Assembly (NCBI RefSeq): GCF_009674625.1
Contig: NZ_WKJQ01000003.1
Coordinates: 62,001-126,000, forward strand
DNA from: Haloferax marinum
GTDB lineage: Archaea > Halobacteriota > Halobacteria > Halobacteriales > Haloferacaceae
Reading direction: 5' to 3'
Length of the DNA: 64,000 nucleotides
Shown: positions 51,670-61,557 of the stretch, piece after piece
Position numbering within the stretch: the first letter of the stretch is position 1
How the letters are laid out: every line of letters starts with the position of its first letter
The notes under the pieces: model-generated
The model's database searches: none
The model's input: the letters and a program-made list of their open reading frames with translations, nothing else
What the model was told of the DNA's origin: nothing
Position numbers and translations under genes: made by a program

Positions 51670-53400
51670 CTACGACTCTCTGGGAGCGACGTAATCGCAC
51701 TCCCGGACACACTCTTCTTTGAGTGGGCTGTCTCCCAGAACTTGCTCGGCTCGGGCTCCACTTCGGAAGACGGTCATTCCCTTGAGCCCATACCTGCGTG
51801 CACTGTGGAAGATATCTTCGATGTCTTCGACGGACGCCGACTGCGGGACGTTCACCGTCTTGCTGACCGCGTTGTCGACGTGTTCTTGAAACGCTGCTTG
51901 GATTCGAAGGTGTTGTTCGGCAGGAACGTCGTGTGCCGTCTGGAAGAGCTGTTTCACGTCGTCTGGTATCTCCGGGACGTCTTGAATCGACGTTCGGTCG
52001 TGGATACGCTGGAGGAGTTCTGGCGAGTAGAACCCTCGCTCTTTAGCTCTGTCGACGAACCGTTCGTTGCGTATCTCCAACCCCTCTAGGACGTGTTTGG
52101 TGTACGCGACGTTGTATATGGGTTCGATACTAGACGAACAGTTGGCGATGAGTGAAATCGTCCCTGTGGGCGCAATCGCAGTCGTCGTGGCGTTCCTGAC
52201 CGGGTTCTCGTGGGTCGACTCTACCCACGCTGGGAACGGCCCCCGTTCATCGGCGAGTTGTTTGGACGCAACCCACGCTTCGTCGTGGACGAACTCCATC
52301 AGGTCGCTGGCGAACTCGACAGCCTCGTCAGAGTCGTAGGGGATTCCGACGTCGACGAGCATATCGTGGAACCCCATCACTCCGAGTCCTAGGCGACGAG
52401 TCTTCCGTACCATCGTTTCGATTTCTGGGATGGGAAACGACGACATCTCCAGAGCGTCGTCCAGGAGTCGGATTCCGAGGTGGACGGTTTCTCGCAGTTT
52501 TTCCCAGTCCACCTCACCACGTTCTGCGTGCTGACCGAGGTTGACCGACCCGAGGATACACGCCTCGTACGGGAGTTCTGGAACTTCCCCACAGGGGTTC
52601 GTCGCTTCGATTCTCCCGAGAGTGGGCACCGGGTTATCTTCGTTGATCCGGTCGAGGAACAACATCCCTGGGTCACCGCTCTCCCACGCTGCCGCTGCTA
52701 TCAGGCCCAAAATGACTTCTGGGTCCTCTTGCCGGACAACAGCACCGGTTCGTGGGTTAACCAGATTGTAGGCCGTGCCCGACTCCAGAGCCTCCCAAAA
52801 CGTCTCGTCGGTCGCCACTGAGAGGTTAAAGTTGCGTAACACGCCTTCCTCCCGTTTGGCGGTGATGAACTCCTCGATGTCGGGGTGGCTAACGTCGAGG
52901 ACACCCATGTTTGCACCACGTCTTCGACCACCCTGTTTGATCTGTTCGGTCGTCGAATCGAACACCTTCATGAAGCTCACGGGACCGGACGCCACGCCAC
53001 CGCTTTTCATCACGACATCTCCTCTCGGTCGGAGGTTCGAGAAGGAAAACCCCGTTCCGCCACCACTCTGGTGAATGAGAGCGGTTTGTTTGACCGCGGT
53101 GAAGATGGACTCGAGCGAATCTTCGATTGGCAGCACGAAACAGGCAGCAAGTTGCTGGAGGTCGGTCCCAGCGTTCATCAGCGTCGGTGAGTTCGGGAGG
53201 AAGTCGAGCGAGCGCATCAACCGGTAGAACTGGGCTTCGGTTGCGTCCACGTCACCGCCGAACTGTGCTTCTGCCTCCGCGAGATTCGCAGCGACGCGAT
53301 GGAATAGTTCGTCCGGCGTCTCGACGACGGCCCCTTGGCTGTCCCGTTTGAGATAGCGCCGATGGAGAACCGTCGTGGCGATGGGGCCGAGTGGACGCAT
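51670..53400 (-). CDS. nrdJ: Class II (adenosylcobalamin-dependent) ribonucleotide reductase
   Basis: Makes deoxyribonucleotides from ribonucleotides, using adenosylcobalamin. 576 residues. L-A-A-C-F-V-L-P (C87), I-H-Q-S-G-G-G-T-G-F-S-F-S (phosphate and effector loop), N-P-C-G-E-V (radical-bearing Cys region), a Y-E-A-C-I-L-G-S-V-N-L segment, and a C-terminal C-V-R-E-C pair for the reductant. No iron-binding class I beta subunit is nearby, and the layout matches NrdJ. It is shorter than the long haloarchaeal NrdJ. Last gene of a tight operon with a copper ATPase and a deacylase; 7 bases after the deacylase stop. Confidence 0.88.
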   Translation of the reverse strand: MRPLGPIATTVLHRRYLKRDSQGAVVETPDELFHRVAANLAEAEAQFGGDVDATEAQFYRLMRSLDFLPNSPTLMNAGTDLQQLAACFVLPIEDSLESIFTAVKQTALIHQSGGGTGFSFSNLRPRGDVVMKSGGVASGPVSFMKVFDSTTEQIKQGGRRRGANMGVLDVSHPDIEEFITAKREEGVLRNFNLSVATDETFWEALESGTAYNLVNPRTGAVVRQEDPEVILGLIAAAAWESGDPGMLFLDRINEDNPVPTLGRIEATNPCGEVPELPYEACILGSVNLGQHAERGEVDWEKLRETVHLGIRLLDDALEMSSFPIPEIETMVRKTRRLGLGVMGFHDMLVDVGIPYDSDEAVEFASDLMEFVHDEAWVASKQLADERGPFPAWVESTHENPVRNATTTAIAPTGTISLIANCSSSIEPIYNVAYTKHVLEGLEIRNERFVDRAKERGFYSPELLQRIHDRTSIQDVPEIPDDVKQLFQTAHDVPAEQHLRIQAAFQEHVDNAVSKTVNVPQSASVEDIEDIFHSARRYGLKGMTVFRSGARAEQVLGDSPLKEECVRECDYVAPRES

Positions 53401-53407
53401 ACTATCT

Positions 53408-54496
53408 CTATGGCCCCGTTCTACTATGCTGTTTTGTGTACCAGCGTGGTTCGGGCCATTGAAACCCACCCTGCCGGTAGATGTCGAAGACTCCTTGTTC
53501 GATATCGTCTCGAATGATATCGACGGTCTCCTCGTCGAGAGTCACGAAGTGACAAAGTGGGTGGCCCTGGTACGCGACAGCGTTCTCTAAGACGCCGATG
53601 ACGAGACCGGTCGATGGTGCACGAACCACTTCGACGTGGTCCTTAAAGTGGTCAGAGATGGTGAACAGTGGGTCTCCCTCTTCGACGAGCGGATGCGGAC
53701 CCCACTCCATCTCGACGAGCCCAGCGGTTTCGGCACGGAGCCACGTCTTTTCTCTGTCGCGGGCGACCACACGCGTCCACCCCGGCCACGAGACGGGTCG
53801 GTCGGATAGCACCTCGTGTTCGGCAAGGACGCTCGCGACACAGTGTAGAGCCCGGTCTAGATGTGCTGTCTGGAAGCGATGGGCCCGCCCCATCTCTACC
53901 GTGACAGTCGGGATACCGTCCCTGCATGCGCTCCGCCTGAGTGTCCCAACCGAACCCTCCCCATCGAGTATGACGCTCGTACCGAACGCTCGGGCGACTC
54001 GTTCGACGGCCGGGTCACGCATGTCGGCGCGGACGTGGTACATTGTCGCTCGATTTCGCGTCGACGTGTGGAAGTCGAGGCCGAGGTCACACTTCGAGAT
54101 GAACTCCTCGAATATCGTGTTCGCGAGTCGCTTCGCCATCGTACCGCGTGAATTTCCGGGAAAGGACCGGTTGAGGTCCTCGTCGTAGATGGGGACGTAC
54201 CGCTGTTGGGCGAGGAACCCTGGGACGTTCAAGACGTGGAGACAGACGAGCGTCCCGTTGATCGCATCGGGGGCGTACTGACTCGCCACTTCCTGAACGA
54301 TTTTGACACCGTTGAGTTCGTCACCGTGGACTGCGGCGGTGAGAAAGACCCGCGGTCCGTCTGACTCACCGTTAATGACCGTAACTGGAATCTCGATGGG
54401 GTCACCGTGATACGTCTCACTGCACTTGAAGCGGAACGTTCGCTTCTCGCCCGCTTCGACGGTCCGTCCACCGATGGAAATCGAATCTGCGGTCAT
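53408..54496 (-). CDS. Succinylglutamate desuccinylase/aspartoacylase-like Zn enzyme
   Basis: M14-like zinc amidohydrolase, removing an acyl group from an N-acyl amino acid. 362 residues. Zinc ligands: H57 and E60 in A-V-H-G-D-E-L-N-G and H143 in D-F-H-T-S-T; D-L-N-R-S-F-P-G (108-115) is the family arginine motif. A C-terminal beta domain (about 250-360) has the D-x-x-V-x-A-P-S-T-G-L-V-I-G pattern of aspartoacylase relatives. Start ATG 54496 overlaps the stop of the upstream 62-aa frame by four bases (ATGA), and the RNR start is 7 bases past its stop. The acyl substrate is unknown. Confidence 0.85.
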   Translation of the reverse strand: MTADSISIGGRTVEAGEKRTFRFKCSETYHGDPIEIPVTVINGESDGPRVFLTAAVHGDELNGVKIVQEVASQYAPDAINGTLVCLHVLNVPGFLAQQRYVPIYDEDLNRSFPGNSRGTMAKRLANTIFEEFISKCDLGLDFHTSTRNRATMYHVRADMRDPAVERVARAFGTSVILDGEGSVGTLRRSACRDGIPTVTVEMGRAHRFQTAHLDRALHCVASVLAEHEVLSDRPVSWPGWTRVVARDREKTWLRAETAGLVEMEWGPHPLVEEGDPLFTISDHFKDHVEVVRAPSTGLVIGVLENAVAYQGHPLCHFVTLDEETVDIIRDDIEQGVFDIYRQGGFQWPEPRWYTKQHSRTGP

Positions 54497-54681
54497 CGCA
54501 ACGCCTCCGTAGTGAGGGAGGTGAGCACGAACGTCGCGACGCTCGTTGCGTCCACACACGCGGCCCAACTCTGTTCACGTCTGCCGATGGCTGTCGTCGA
54601 GGTCAGTCGGCCCAAGTCCTGCGCCCCATCAACTTCGGCTGTCCCGGTGAATCCGCACCCACCGACTAGCAGGGTGTTCAT
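54493..54681 (-). CDS. Putative 62-aa protein between CopB and the deacylase
   Basis: Short open frame whose start overlaps the stop of the copper ATPase gene by four bases (ATGA at 54678-54681) and whose stop overlaps the start of the deacylase gene likewise (ATGA at 54493-54496). The two couplings argue that it is translated. The product begins [13 protein letters not shown] and has two more cysteines... in fact C9 and C42, with no family I recognise. It may be a copper-related small protein (inference from the neighbouring ATPase) or a spurious frame. Confidence 0.35.
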   Translation of the reverse strand: MNTLLVGGCGFTGTAEVDGAQDLGRLTSTTAIGRREQSWAACVDATSVATFVLTSLTTEALR

Positions 54682-56822
54682 GCCGAAAGGTCGACCCCTC
54701 TGAGTCGTCTGGCGTTCACCGCGACGATGATGGTCGACAGCGACATGAACACCGCGCCGATCGCCGGCGACAGAAGGATGCCGATGGGTGCGAGAATCCC
54801 CGCGGCCAGCGGGAGTGCGAAGACGTTGTACCCGGTTGCCCAGACGAGGTTCTCCTGCATCTTCCGGTAGCTTGCCTTCGAGAGGCGGACGAGGCGCACC
54901 ACGTCCAGTGGGTTGTTATCGACGAGGATGATATCGCCGGACTCGATAGCGACGTCCGTCCCCGACCCGATTGCGATGCCGACGTCAGCACGAGTCAGCG
55001 CTGGTGCGTCGTTGACGCCGTCGCCGACCATCGCGACCCGTTTTCCTTCAGACTGGAGCTGTGCGACTTTCGTGTCTTTTTCTTCAGGGAGGACCTCTGC
55101 GAAGTACTGGTCTATCCCGAGTTCGTCAGCGACGGCACGAGCGACGTCTTCGGAGTCACCCGTCAACATCGCTACCTCGATGCCCATTTCGTGCAGTGCA
55201 TCGATGGCTCGACGACTCTCGTCGCGGATGACGTCTGCGAGCGCGAACGCTGCAACGATTTCAGACTCGCCCCTGACGAGATAGACGACGGATTGAGCAT
55301 TCGCACCCGCTTCATCTGCGAAGACAGCAACATCCGCTGAGCGCTCGATACCGAGCGTCTGGATGAGGTTTGGTCCACCGAGATGAACTGTCGAACCGTC
55401 CACAGTAGCTTTGACGCCACGGCCACGGAGGTTCTCGAAGTCCGAGACGCTCGTTCGTGAGACGCCACGTTCTTCAGCAGCGGTTCTGATTGCGCGTGCA
55501 ATCATGTGTTCCGAGTCACCTTCGACACCAGAGGCGACTTCGAACACTCGTCGTTCGTCCCAGTCGCCCGCAATCTCGACGCTGACGACCCCCTGTTCAC
55601 CTTTGGTGAGGGTGCCAGTCTTGTCGAACATCACGATGTCTAGGTTTCGGGCTTCCTCCATGGCGATTCGGTCGCGGATGAGCATTCCATTCTGGGCAGC
55701 AGTCGACGTGTTGATGGCGACGACCAGCGGGACTGCGAGCCCGAGTGCGTGAGGGCAGGCGATGACGAGGACGGTAACTGCACGTTCGAGAACGTTGATG
55801 TCGAACCCGATCGCGACGGTCCACGCGAGAGCCGTAATTCCCGCGACTGCGAGTGCGATGTAGAAGAGCCACCCAGCGGCTTTGTCAGCGAGTAACTGCG
55901 TTCGAGACTTCGACTGTTGGGCCTCCTCGACGAGACGCATGATTCCTGCCAAGGCCGTCTCGTCACCGGTCTTCGTCACGCGGACGCGAAGACTCCCGTC
56001 TTGATTGACTGTTCCAGCGATGACCGACTCACCGGGTTGCTTGTCGACCGGGCGTGACTCACCTGTAATCATCGACTCGTCTACTGACGAGTCTCCGTCG
56101 ACGACTTCGCCGTCAGCGGGGACCGATGCACCTGGTCGGACAAGGACGACATCGGTCTCAGAAAGAGTAGAGACAGGAACTTCTTCAGTCTCCCCGCTCT
56201 CGGTGATGCGCTCCGCAGTATCTGGCATGAGTTTCGCCAACTCGTCGAGTGCACCCGACGCCTGTCGAACAGAGCGCATCTCCATCCAGTGGCCCAGCAG
56301 CATGATATCGATGAGGGTGACCAGTTCCCAGAAGAACGGCGTCGTCCCTTCGATGAACAGACTGGCCAGAGAGTAGACGAACGCGACAGTGATGGCCAGT
56401 GAGATGAGCATCATCATCCCCGGTTCACGGTTTTCGAGTTCCGTCCGAGCCATCGAGAGGAACGGGAGGCCACCGTATGCGAAGATAACTACCGAAAGAA
56501 CTGGAGTAATCCAGGCGCTTCCTGGGAACGTGGGCGCGGTGTACCCGAAGACACCCTGAATGAACTCGCTGAAGAAGATGACTGGAATCGAGAGGACGAG
56601 CGACACCAAGAACCGCTGCCTGAACATCTGTTCGTGTCCGGTGTGGTCAGTATGAGACCTGTTGTGGTCGTGTACGTGGTCGTCGTGTGCGTGTCTCTCC
56701 GTCGAGTTCGAATGGTGTACGTGCCCAGCACCATCTTCGTGGGATTGCTCGGCACTCTCGTGGTGGTCTTCTCGTTTTGGCTGTCGTGACCCGTTCGAGT
56801 GACCGTGGTTGGCGCCGCTCAT
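54678..56822 (-). CDS. copB: Copper-exporting P1B-type ATPase, CopB subgroup
   Basis: Pumps copper (probably Cu(II) or Cu(I)) out of the cell, driven by ATP. 714 residues from ATG 56822. A His-rich N-terminus (about 1-65; many H-x-H and H-x-D) replaces the usual Cys metal domain; then the membrane domain begins at about 68. The intramembrane motif is A-C-P-H-A-L (C356-P-H), the CopB/P1B-3 signature, rather than CPC. D-K-T-G-T (D400 is phosphorylated), T-G-E-S (TGES, about 253-256) and G-D-G-V-N-D complete the ATPase. First gene of an operon with the 62-aa frame, deacylase and RNR. Confidence 0.92.
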   Translation of the reverse strand: MSGANHGHSNGSRQPKREDHHESAEQSHEDGAGHVHHSNSTERHAHDDHVHDHNRSHTDHTGHEQMFRQRFLVSLVLSIPVIFFSEFIQGVFGYTAPTFPGSAWITPVLSVVIFAYGGLPFLSMARTELENREPGMMMLISLAITVAFVYSLASLFIEGTTPFFWELVTLIDIMLLGHWMEMRSVRQASGALDELAKLMPDTAERITESGETEEVPVSTLSETDVVLVRPGASVPADGEVVDGDSSVDESMITGESRPVDKQPGESVIAGTVNQDGSLRVRVTKTGDETALAGIMRLVEEAQQSKSRTQLLADKAAGWLFYIALAVAGITALAWTVAIGFDINVLERAVTVLVIACPHALGLAVPLVVAINTSTAAQNGMLIRDRIAMEEARNLDIVMFDKTGTLTKGEQGVVSVEIAGDWDERRVFEVASGVEGDSEHMIARAIRTAAEERGVSRTSVSDFENLRGRGVKATVDGSTVHLGGPNLIQTLGIERSADVAVFADEAGANAQSVVYLVRGESEIVAAFALADVIRDESRRAIDALHEMGIEVAMLTGDSEDVARAVADELGIDQYFAEVLPEEKDTKVAQLQSEGKRVAMVGDGVNDAPALTRADVGIAIGSGTDVAIESGDIILVDNNPLDVVRLVRLSKASYRKMQENLVWATGYNVFALPLAAGILAPIGILLSPAIGAVFMSLSTIIVAVNARRLRGVDLSA

Positions 56823-57127
56823 ACATTGTCTATCGTTGTCTACCCACATGGAACTATCCGAACAGAGTGTTCGAACGATGGTTCGCATCGTATCCACGTA
56901 CGATTCTGCGTATGAGAGATGATTGTTGCGGTGCGTAGCGTGTGCGCAAACTCTTGCTTCGAGACACAGTCAGAATGTTCGTTGGCCTGTTTTTAGCGTG
57001 GAACCTCCAAAAGGACGAGATGAACTGCCAATGGTCGTAGACGGCGTCGTCGGTGTTCCCGACGACAGTGGCTTATTTCAGGTCCTCTGCGTTGATGATT
57101 GTGTCGACGTTACTGGTGTTTGGCACA
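56823..57127. other. Intergenic region upstream of copB
   Basis: 305 bases. It must hold the copB promoter on the minus strand; no clear TATA or copper-regulator site could be picked by eye. A plus-strand frame (56923-57303) overlaps the lipoprotein gene and has no recognisable content. Confidence 0.4.
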
Positions 57128-57985
57128 TCAGCCCCAGCGCGTTTCTACGTCGATATCGTACGAGTCGACTTCCTCAGATTTGCCACCGACGTAGGCGATC
57201 TCGAAACGGAATCTCTCGCCTGGTGGTACTCCCATGGCTATGTCCATGCCGTCTCCTATCTGTGCTCCCGTTGAATCGAGAAAACGAACACGTACCAACA
57301 TAGAGACTGTGCGGTCCGAAGTGTTCTCGACGGTGCCGACCACACCGTATCTGTCATCGGAATAGTCGTACTCTTCAACGACAGTCCATTTACTGTCTAG
57401 AATCTCAACACTCGGTTCGGGTGTCGGAGTTTCTGTAGCACCGGCTTCTTCCAACAATTCGATCTCGTAGACAGTTATATCAGGAATCGTTCGTTTGCTC
57501 CCAGCGACTGTCTCGTAGGTAATCAACCCGTTGAACCTGCCCCACATTTCTACAATATCATCCTCTAGAAAGCGCTCACCACTCCAGCGAATGAGTATGT
57601 CGTCGTCCCAGATATAATCGTCCGGTGTTACGTAAACCCGGAATTGGAAACCCCTGTCTTCGTCTCCGAGTACCTGTGTGATCTTTCCCTCAGGAAAATG
57701 GACCAATCTGCCCTCATACTGCTCACTGTTCCGCATCAGGTCCCTGTATGGGTATTCTTTAGCCTCTCGTTTGACCGTCGCAATATCAGGCTCATTCGTT
57801 GGCTGGGTGTTTCTATTCTCATCAGGCGCCCGTGTACTCGTCTGCTCGACAGGAGTCGGTGAGTTGTCCTCAGTTGCGGACCTTTGTGTACTCCCCTCGT
57901 CGGCAATGCACCCAGCAATACTCGACACACTCACCGCTAGAACTCCAGTCAGTATAGCTCGTCTCTTATACTGTCTCTTCTCCAT
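57128..57985 (-). CDS. Lipoprotein with FxLYD-like domain
   Basis: 285 residues from ATG 57985. Short basic N-terminus (K-R-R), hydrophobic segment and lipobox S-I-A-G-C, then a Ser/Thr/Glu-rich linker (about 28-65). Next is a compact beta-rich domain (about 75-175), and from about residue 190 an FxLYD-like domain, seen as V-E-I-L-D-S-K-W...V-V-G-T-V-E-N-T-S-D-R-T-V and G-D-G-M-D-I-A. Such lipoproteins are extracytoplasmic binding or structural proteins. No partner is evident. The start at 58159 is rejected because it has no signal sequence. Confidence 0.75.
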   Translation of the reverse strand: MEKRQYKRRAILTGVLAVSVSSIAGCIADEGSTQRSATEDNSPTPVEQTSTRAPDENRNTQPTNEPDIATVKREAKEYPYRDLMRNSEQYEGRLVHFPEGKITQVLGDEDRGFQFRVYVTPDDYIWDDDILIRWSGERFLEDDIVEMWGRFNGLITYETVAGSKRTIPDITVYEIELLEEAGATETPTPEPSVEILDSKWTVVEEYDYSDDRYGVVGTVENTSDRTVSMLVRVRFLDSTGAQIGDGMDIAMGVPPGERFRFEIAYVGGKSEEVDSYDIDVETRWG

Positions 57986-58421
57986 ACATGTTGGACGATT
58001 AACAAATATATAAACTACAAAGCTGGCTCTCAAAACCTGAGTAAAACGTTCTAGTGCCCCCGAGATGGAATGCTGAGTGTCTGAGTTGCCTCTATCGGAC
58101 GTTCTTCTCATAAGAAGCAAGGCACTCGGTTCAGTTGTGGAGTCCAGTAGTAAAGCCAAGACTCGGAAAGCGACTCCCTGAACTCGAGGTGCTGTTCACC
58201 ACCTCAGAAGATGGGTTCTGTTGCGTGCCTTCTCGACGACCTCGAGCTTGAACCAAACCTAATGGTGGGTCATTTGCACTCTGACTCGGTTTCTCCGGAA
58301 ACGATAGTGTCTCGGATTTCGATATCAGTGGTTAGGTGGAAATCTACATTGAAAGAAAATCATTGATGATGGGATAATAAAAAGCAAACTGCGGCATCCA
58401 ATCCCTATGATTCAACTACTG
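57986..58421. other. Intergenic region at the start of the AT-rich island
   Basis: 436 bases. GC content falls toward 58350, where the run ...AAAGAAAATCATTGATGATGGGATAATAAAAAG... begins. A short plus-strand frame from about 58208 has no family. It probably marks the left boundary of acquired DNA. Confidence 0.4.
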
Positions 58422-59345
58422 CTACAATCTTCTTCCGTCAGGGTTTTCACCTGGCTGCCATGTTTGTTTCTGCTCATAGTACCACCACTCAAATTCTCGC
58501 TCAATTTTATTCTCTAGTTCATTACCATACTTTTCGCGCGAAAAATCGTATCCCAGGTGTTCTCGAAATTGAAGAGCGAGAATTTGGTTCAATATGTAGG
58601 TTGAGCACTCACTTCCATGTCTCAATATGTCAATGCTATAATTCCGATCCAGCCACATATTGTGAGCGGATACATTTCTTACTTCTCGAATGAAATGTAT
58701 TAATCTTCGTGTCTGAGCAGTAATTAAATCGTCATATTTTGCCCAATTAATGACTTTTGAAAAACTAATTTGATCACGGTTGAATTGCCCTTGCAGATTT
58801 GAGTTCTCATTTATGTACTGGTCAATGTTCACTTTTTCCAGCAAGTATTGGTGAAGGAATGCGCAAGCTCTGAGAACAACGTATTGGTGGTAAGCAAAAT
58901 CCATTTTTGGATTTCCATGGAAAGACTGTTCTAATTGCGGGTATTTCTCTAATAAAACTTCTATGGCCTCTGGAATCGAATGTGCAATGGTGTCAAGTAA
59001 ATATATTTCTGCAGTCTCAACAAAAAGAAGAAATATCCACTTGTCATAAAACTCTGACCTTTCATTAAAGCGCCACCATAGATATTTTAATGCAGTGTAT
59101 CTTCCCTCTCTCTTCTGAATTTTTTGTATTGGTAGACGAATTTCATCAGTAGACAGCTCAAGAAAGTCTTGATACGTTCTGACATCTTGAGCAGAGTCTA
59201 TATCTGACCTATCAAATGACTTGAAATAGAGGTCTGGAATAATACTAAGTAGCATCTCTTCCTCTTCATTGCCGAGTTTACGGTCGTCAGACACCATCTG
59301 CTGGAAGATATTTTCCTGCTCTGGATATCCGTCAAATATGTCCAT
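58422..59345 (-). CDS. HEPN-motif protein, AT-rich, unknown system
   Basis: 307 residues, codon use much richer in A/T than the rest of the window, so recently acquired. Mostly helical. Near residue 214-234 it reads L-I-H-F-I-R-E-V-R-N-V-S-A-H-N, giving the R-N-x3-H motif (R223, N224, H228) found in HEPN RNases and DUF4145-type proteins, where Arg and His are catalytic. No other domain is recognised. Divergent from the Mrr-like membrane nuclease, so the pair is a candidate defence or toxin-type locus. The motif is short and could be chance, though helices on both sides fit the fold. Confidence 0.55.
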   Translation of the reverse strand: MDIFDGYPEQENIFQQMVSDDRKLGNEEEEMLLSIIPDLYFKSFDRSDIDSAQDVRTYQDFLELSTDEIRLPIQKIQKREGRYTALKYLWWRFNERSEFYDKWIFLLFVETAEIYLLDTIAHSIPEAIEVLLEKYPQLEQSFHGNPKMDFAYHQYVVLRACAFLHQYLLEKVNIDQYINENSNLQGQFNRDQISFSKVINWAKYDDLITAQTRRLIHFIREVRNVSAHNMWLDRNYSIDILRHGSECSTYILNQILALQFREHLGYDFSREKYGNELENKIEREFEWWYYEQKQTWQPGENPDGRRL

Positions 59346-59669
59346 TTATAATTCATTCACGAAACATGATAATATAGCTTTCCAGTAATAGCACTAACTT
59401 GGTGTACAAACACTTATTGTTTCAAATTTATACTTGGAGTTATATTACAGTAAATGTTGAAATTCAAAACCAACCAAGTGATTTTTTCCTAACCAAATCC
59501 ATTTGTCTAAAAGCCATTGACAATTTTACTGACTATCTGTGAATGGTTTTCAATTAGTACTGGGTGAGTGCACTACTCTCAAATCCCAATGTTTGTCTGA
59601 TTAGGAATTTGAAGCCAATATTTTGGCAGAAATAATTATGCTTGTGGTATGAGATTATAGTTAAATAGC
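59346..59669. other. AT-rich divergent promoter region
   Basis: 324 bases, clearly AT-rich, between two divergent acquired genes. It contains TTATATTACAG and AGATTATAGTTAAATAG (the latter about 20-30 bases before the plus-strand start at 59670) as TATA-like candidates. Confidence 0.45.
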
Positions 59670-60566
59670 ATGGTTTCATTGATCCCCGAAGAGTTCGCAG
59701 TCACCTATAAATTTTCGAGACTATTCATCGAAAAAGCCACTTCTGAAGGACTTTCACAAAGGGATGTCGATGTTCTCAAGAATATCTCTCAAGATATTGC
59801 CAAACCAGTCTTACGAAATGAGGACAACGCCGACAGTACAATACTTGATGCCGACGCAATTAAACTTGGAATAGATCCTAATCTTCTCAGACTCGGGGCC
59901 GGAATTTCTGCTGGCGGCGTCACTGCGAGAGAAATTGGGACCGCTATCGTGAGTTTAGGAACTGACAATCATGCACAAGCAGAACTTGTTGAGCAACTTT
60001 TCGCGAAAGAGATCGCGCGCCATGTTGACGGTGAAGTAATCAAGGGTGGTTCAGGCGTATTTACTCCTGATGGGGGCGTTGACGCCGTCATCAAGACTGC
60101 AGACGGTAGACTGAAAATTCAAGTAAAAAACTTTGCTAACGCTGTTGGTGACGCCACGCTAAAAGAATACAGAGATATAGTAGACGTGTTTGCGTCCACA
60201 AATGGCTTTAAAAACGGTGCCGAACCCGCTGCGTACGGAATGGATGCATTCACCAAAAATGACTGGTCATGGGCGTCGAAAGCTGAACTCTATGGAAACC
60301 AATTTCTCCACGGTGTCCGACAAATTTTCGTCGGTATCTACAACGCTCTTCGACCATTCGCTGGCCATGTCAGATATATTTCGGCCCACATTGTAACTAA
60401 AACGACTGCTGCAGCTAGTTGGTTCATTGCACTCTCTATAGGCAAACAATTAGCGATCATTGCCGCCGTTCTTGCTCTTGCTATCGCAGTCTATTATGTC
60501 TATAAGAAGTATCGGGGTCAAAATCGTGATGACTCATCAACTGGAGTTGGGACACCATCGGTCTGA
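59670..60566 (+). CDS. Membrane-anchored Mrr-like PD-(D/E)xK nuclease domain protein
   Basis: 298 residues, AT-rich codon use. Residues about 100-190 match the Mrr-type restriction endonuclease core: G-G-V-D-A-V (D138), L-K-I-Q-V-K-N-F (Q151, K153), A-N-A-V-G-D-A-T-L-K-E-Y as in the V-G-x-x-x-V-R-E-x segment. The D...QxK residues are the catalytic set. After a helical region there is one hydrophobic segment (about 251-279) and a polar Asp/Ser-rich tail, so it is probably membrane-bound with the nuclease on the cytoplasmic side. Divergent from the HEPN-motif gene. Candidate defence protein; a DNA target is expected from the family. Confidence 0.65.
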   Translation: MVSLIPEEFAVTYKFSRLFIEKATSEGLSQRDVDVLKNISQDIAKPVLRNEDNADSTILDADAIKLGIDPNLLRLGAGISAGGVTAREIGTAIVSLGTDNHAQAELVEQLFAKEIARHVDGEVIKGGSGVFTPDGGVDAVIKTADGRLKIQVKNFANAVGDATLKEYRDIVDVFASTNGFKNGAEPAAYGMDAFTKNDWSWASKAELYGNQFLHGVRQIFVGIYNALRPFAGHVRYISAHIVTKTTAAASWFIALSIGKQLAIIAAVLALAIAVYYVYKKYRGQNRDDSSTGVGTPSV

Positions 60567-61146
60567 CTATTTTCAACCCTATCAACGCGAAGGTGTCGAG
60601 AAATATTTTTGAATGATAGAAACAGAAAGGATAGACTGCTCCTACTTCATCCGTGTGTTCGAATAGAAGCACTCAACACGTCTATACTGGAGGTTGTAAG
60701 TCGACCCTTGCAACAATTCAGTATAGCAGAATATAGTATATGCAATCGTTGTTGTTCCGCTACGCCATTTTACTAATCGGCGTTGTGTAGCGTCCACTCC
60801 AGCACAAGCCAAAGTAGTAACTCAATGGGAGAAAGTCGGTGAGTAATAAAAATCGGCCACTTAGAATCACCACAACACGCAGCGAGCGGGTTACTCCCCG
60901 GTAAGCAGGCGTAAATCAGGAGTCCGACTCGCGTAGGGTTTGAGCGCTGAAGAGACGTCTTCAGATGACGAGTCGAGAGAACGTCGGTACAAGTGGTCAC
61001 AGATGAGTCTCGACGAACTCGTCGGCGTCTCGAGTCGGCACGACTCACCAATGGTGCCCCCCGAAACCAGTCGAATAAACGGTTGGTAAAACCACAGTAA
61101 CACGTTCAGTACGGCACGATTTGGGAGGCCCGTGAACCGACGAGAC
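60567..61146. other. Spacer with integrase fragment
   Basis: 580 bases between the nuclease gene and the GlcG-type gene. It contains a 49-base fragment matching the integrase pseudogene's N-terminal part (60982-61030). The rest has no supported gene; short minus-strand frames (60773-61051, 60891-61103) are rejected. Confidence 0.5.
60982..61030 (+). pseudogene. Second fragment of the integrase N-terminus
   Basis: Bases 60982-61030 match 61947-61995 in 45 of 49 positions and encode R-R-Y-K-W-S-Q-M-S-L-D-E-L-V, the same peptide as the start of the degraded integrase. Similarity ends after this. An in-frame stop lies upstream (near the sequence CGCGTAG), so it is a remnant. It implies two successive or duplicated integrases in this locus. 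Confidence 0.8.
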
Positions 61147-61557
61147 CTACAAGGACTCGAACGCTTCGACGGCGGCAGAAGCTACATCTACGTCTTCTTC
61201 GGCACTCCCACCTGAGACACCGACGGCTCCCACTACCGTTCCATCGACTTCGAGTGGAATCCCCCCACCGAACGTGATGATTCGGCCGTCGTTCGTATTA
61301 CCGAGCCCATACAGAGACTCACCGGGTTGTGAGACTTCCCACACTGTCTCCGTGTCTAATTTGAGGGATACTGAGCTGTAGGCTTTGTTCTGTGCAATGT
61401 CGATACTGGCGAGGAGTGCATCGTCCATCCGATGGAATGCAACGAGGTTTGCACCGTCGTCCATTACTGCGATGCACATCGGTACGTCGATCTCCTTTGC
61501 TTTCTCTTCAGCAGCGTCTATGAGCTGTTTCGCCACGGCAAGCGTTACGTCAGTCAT
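61147..61557 (-). CDS. GlcG/HbpS (DUF336) family protein
   Basis: 136 residues. GlcG/HbpS-like fold, members of which bind haem or act in cofactor handling and stress sensing. Recognisable as A-L-A-V-A-K-Q-L-I-D-A-A at the start, I-A-V-M-D-D-G-A-N-L-V-A-F-H-R-M-D-D-A, G-G-G-I-P-L-E-V-D-G-T-V-V-G-A-V-G-V-S-G-G-S-A-E-E-D at the end. GC-rich codons like the main genome, so it differs from the AT-rich neighbours. Partner unknown; no haem or glycolate genes are next to it. Confidence 0.85.
   Translation of the reverse strand: MTDVTLAVAKQLIDAAEEKAKEIDVPMCIAVMDDGANLVAFHRMDDALLASIDIAQNKAYSSVSLKLDTETVWEVSQPGESLYGLGNTNDGRIITFGGGIPLEVDGTVVGAVGVSGGSAEEDVDVASAAVEAFESL

Noticed and set aside
60773-61103. 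Minus-strand frames between the nuclease gene and GlcG
   Set aside because: They overlap the integrase fragment on the other strand and show no domain.
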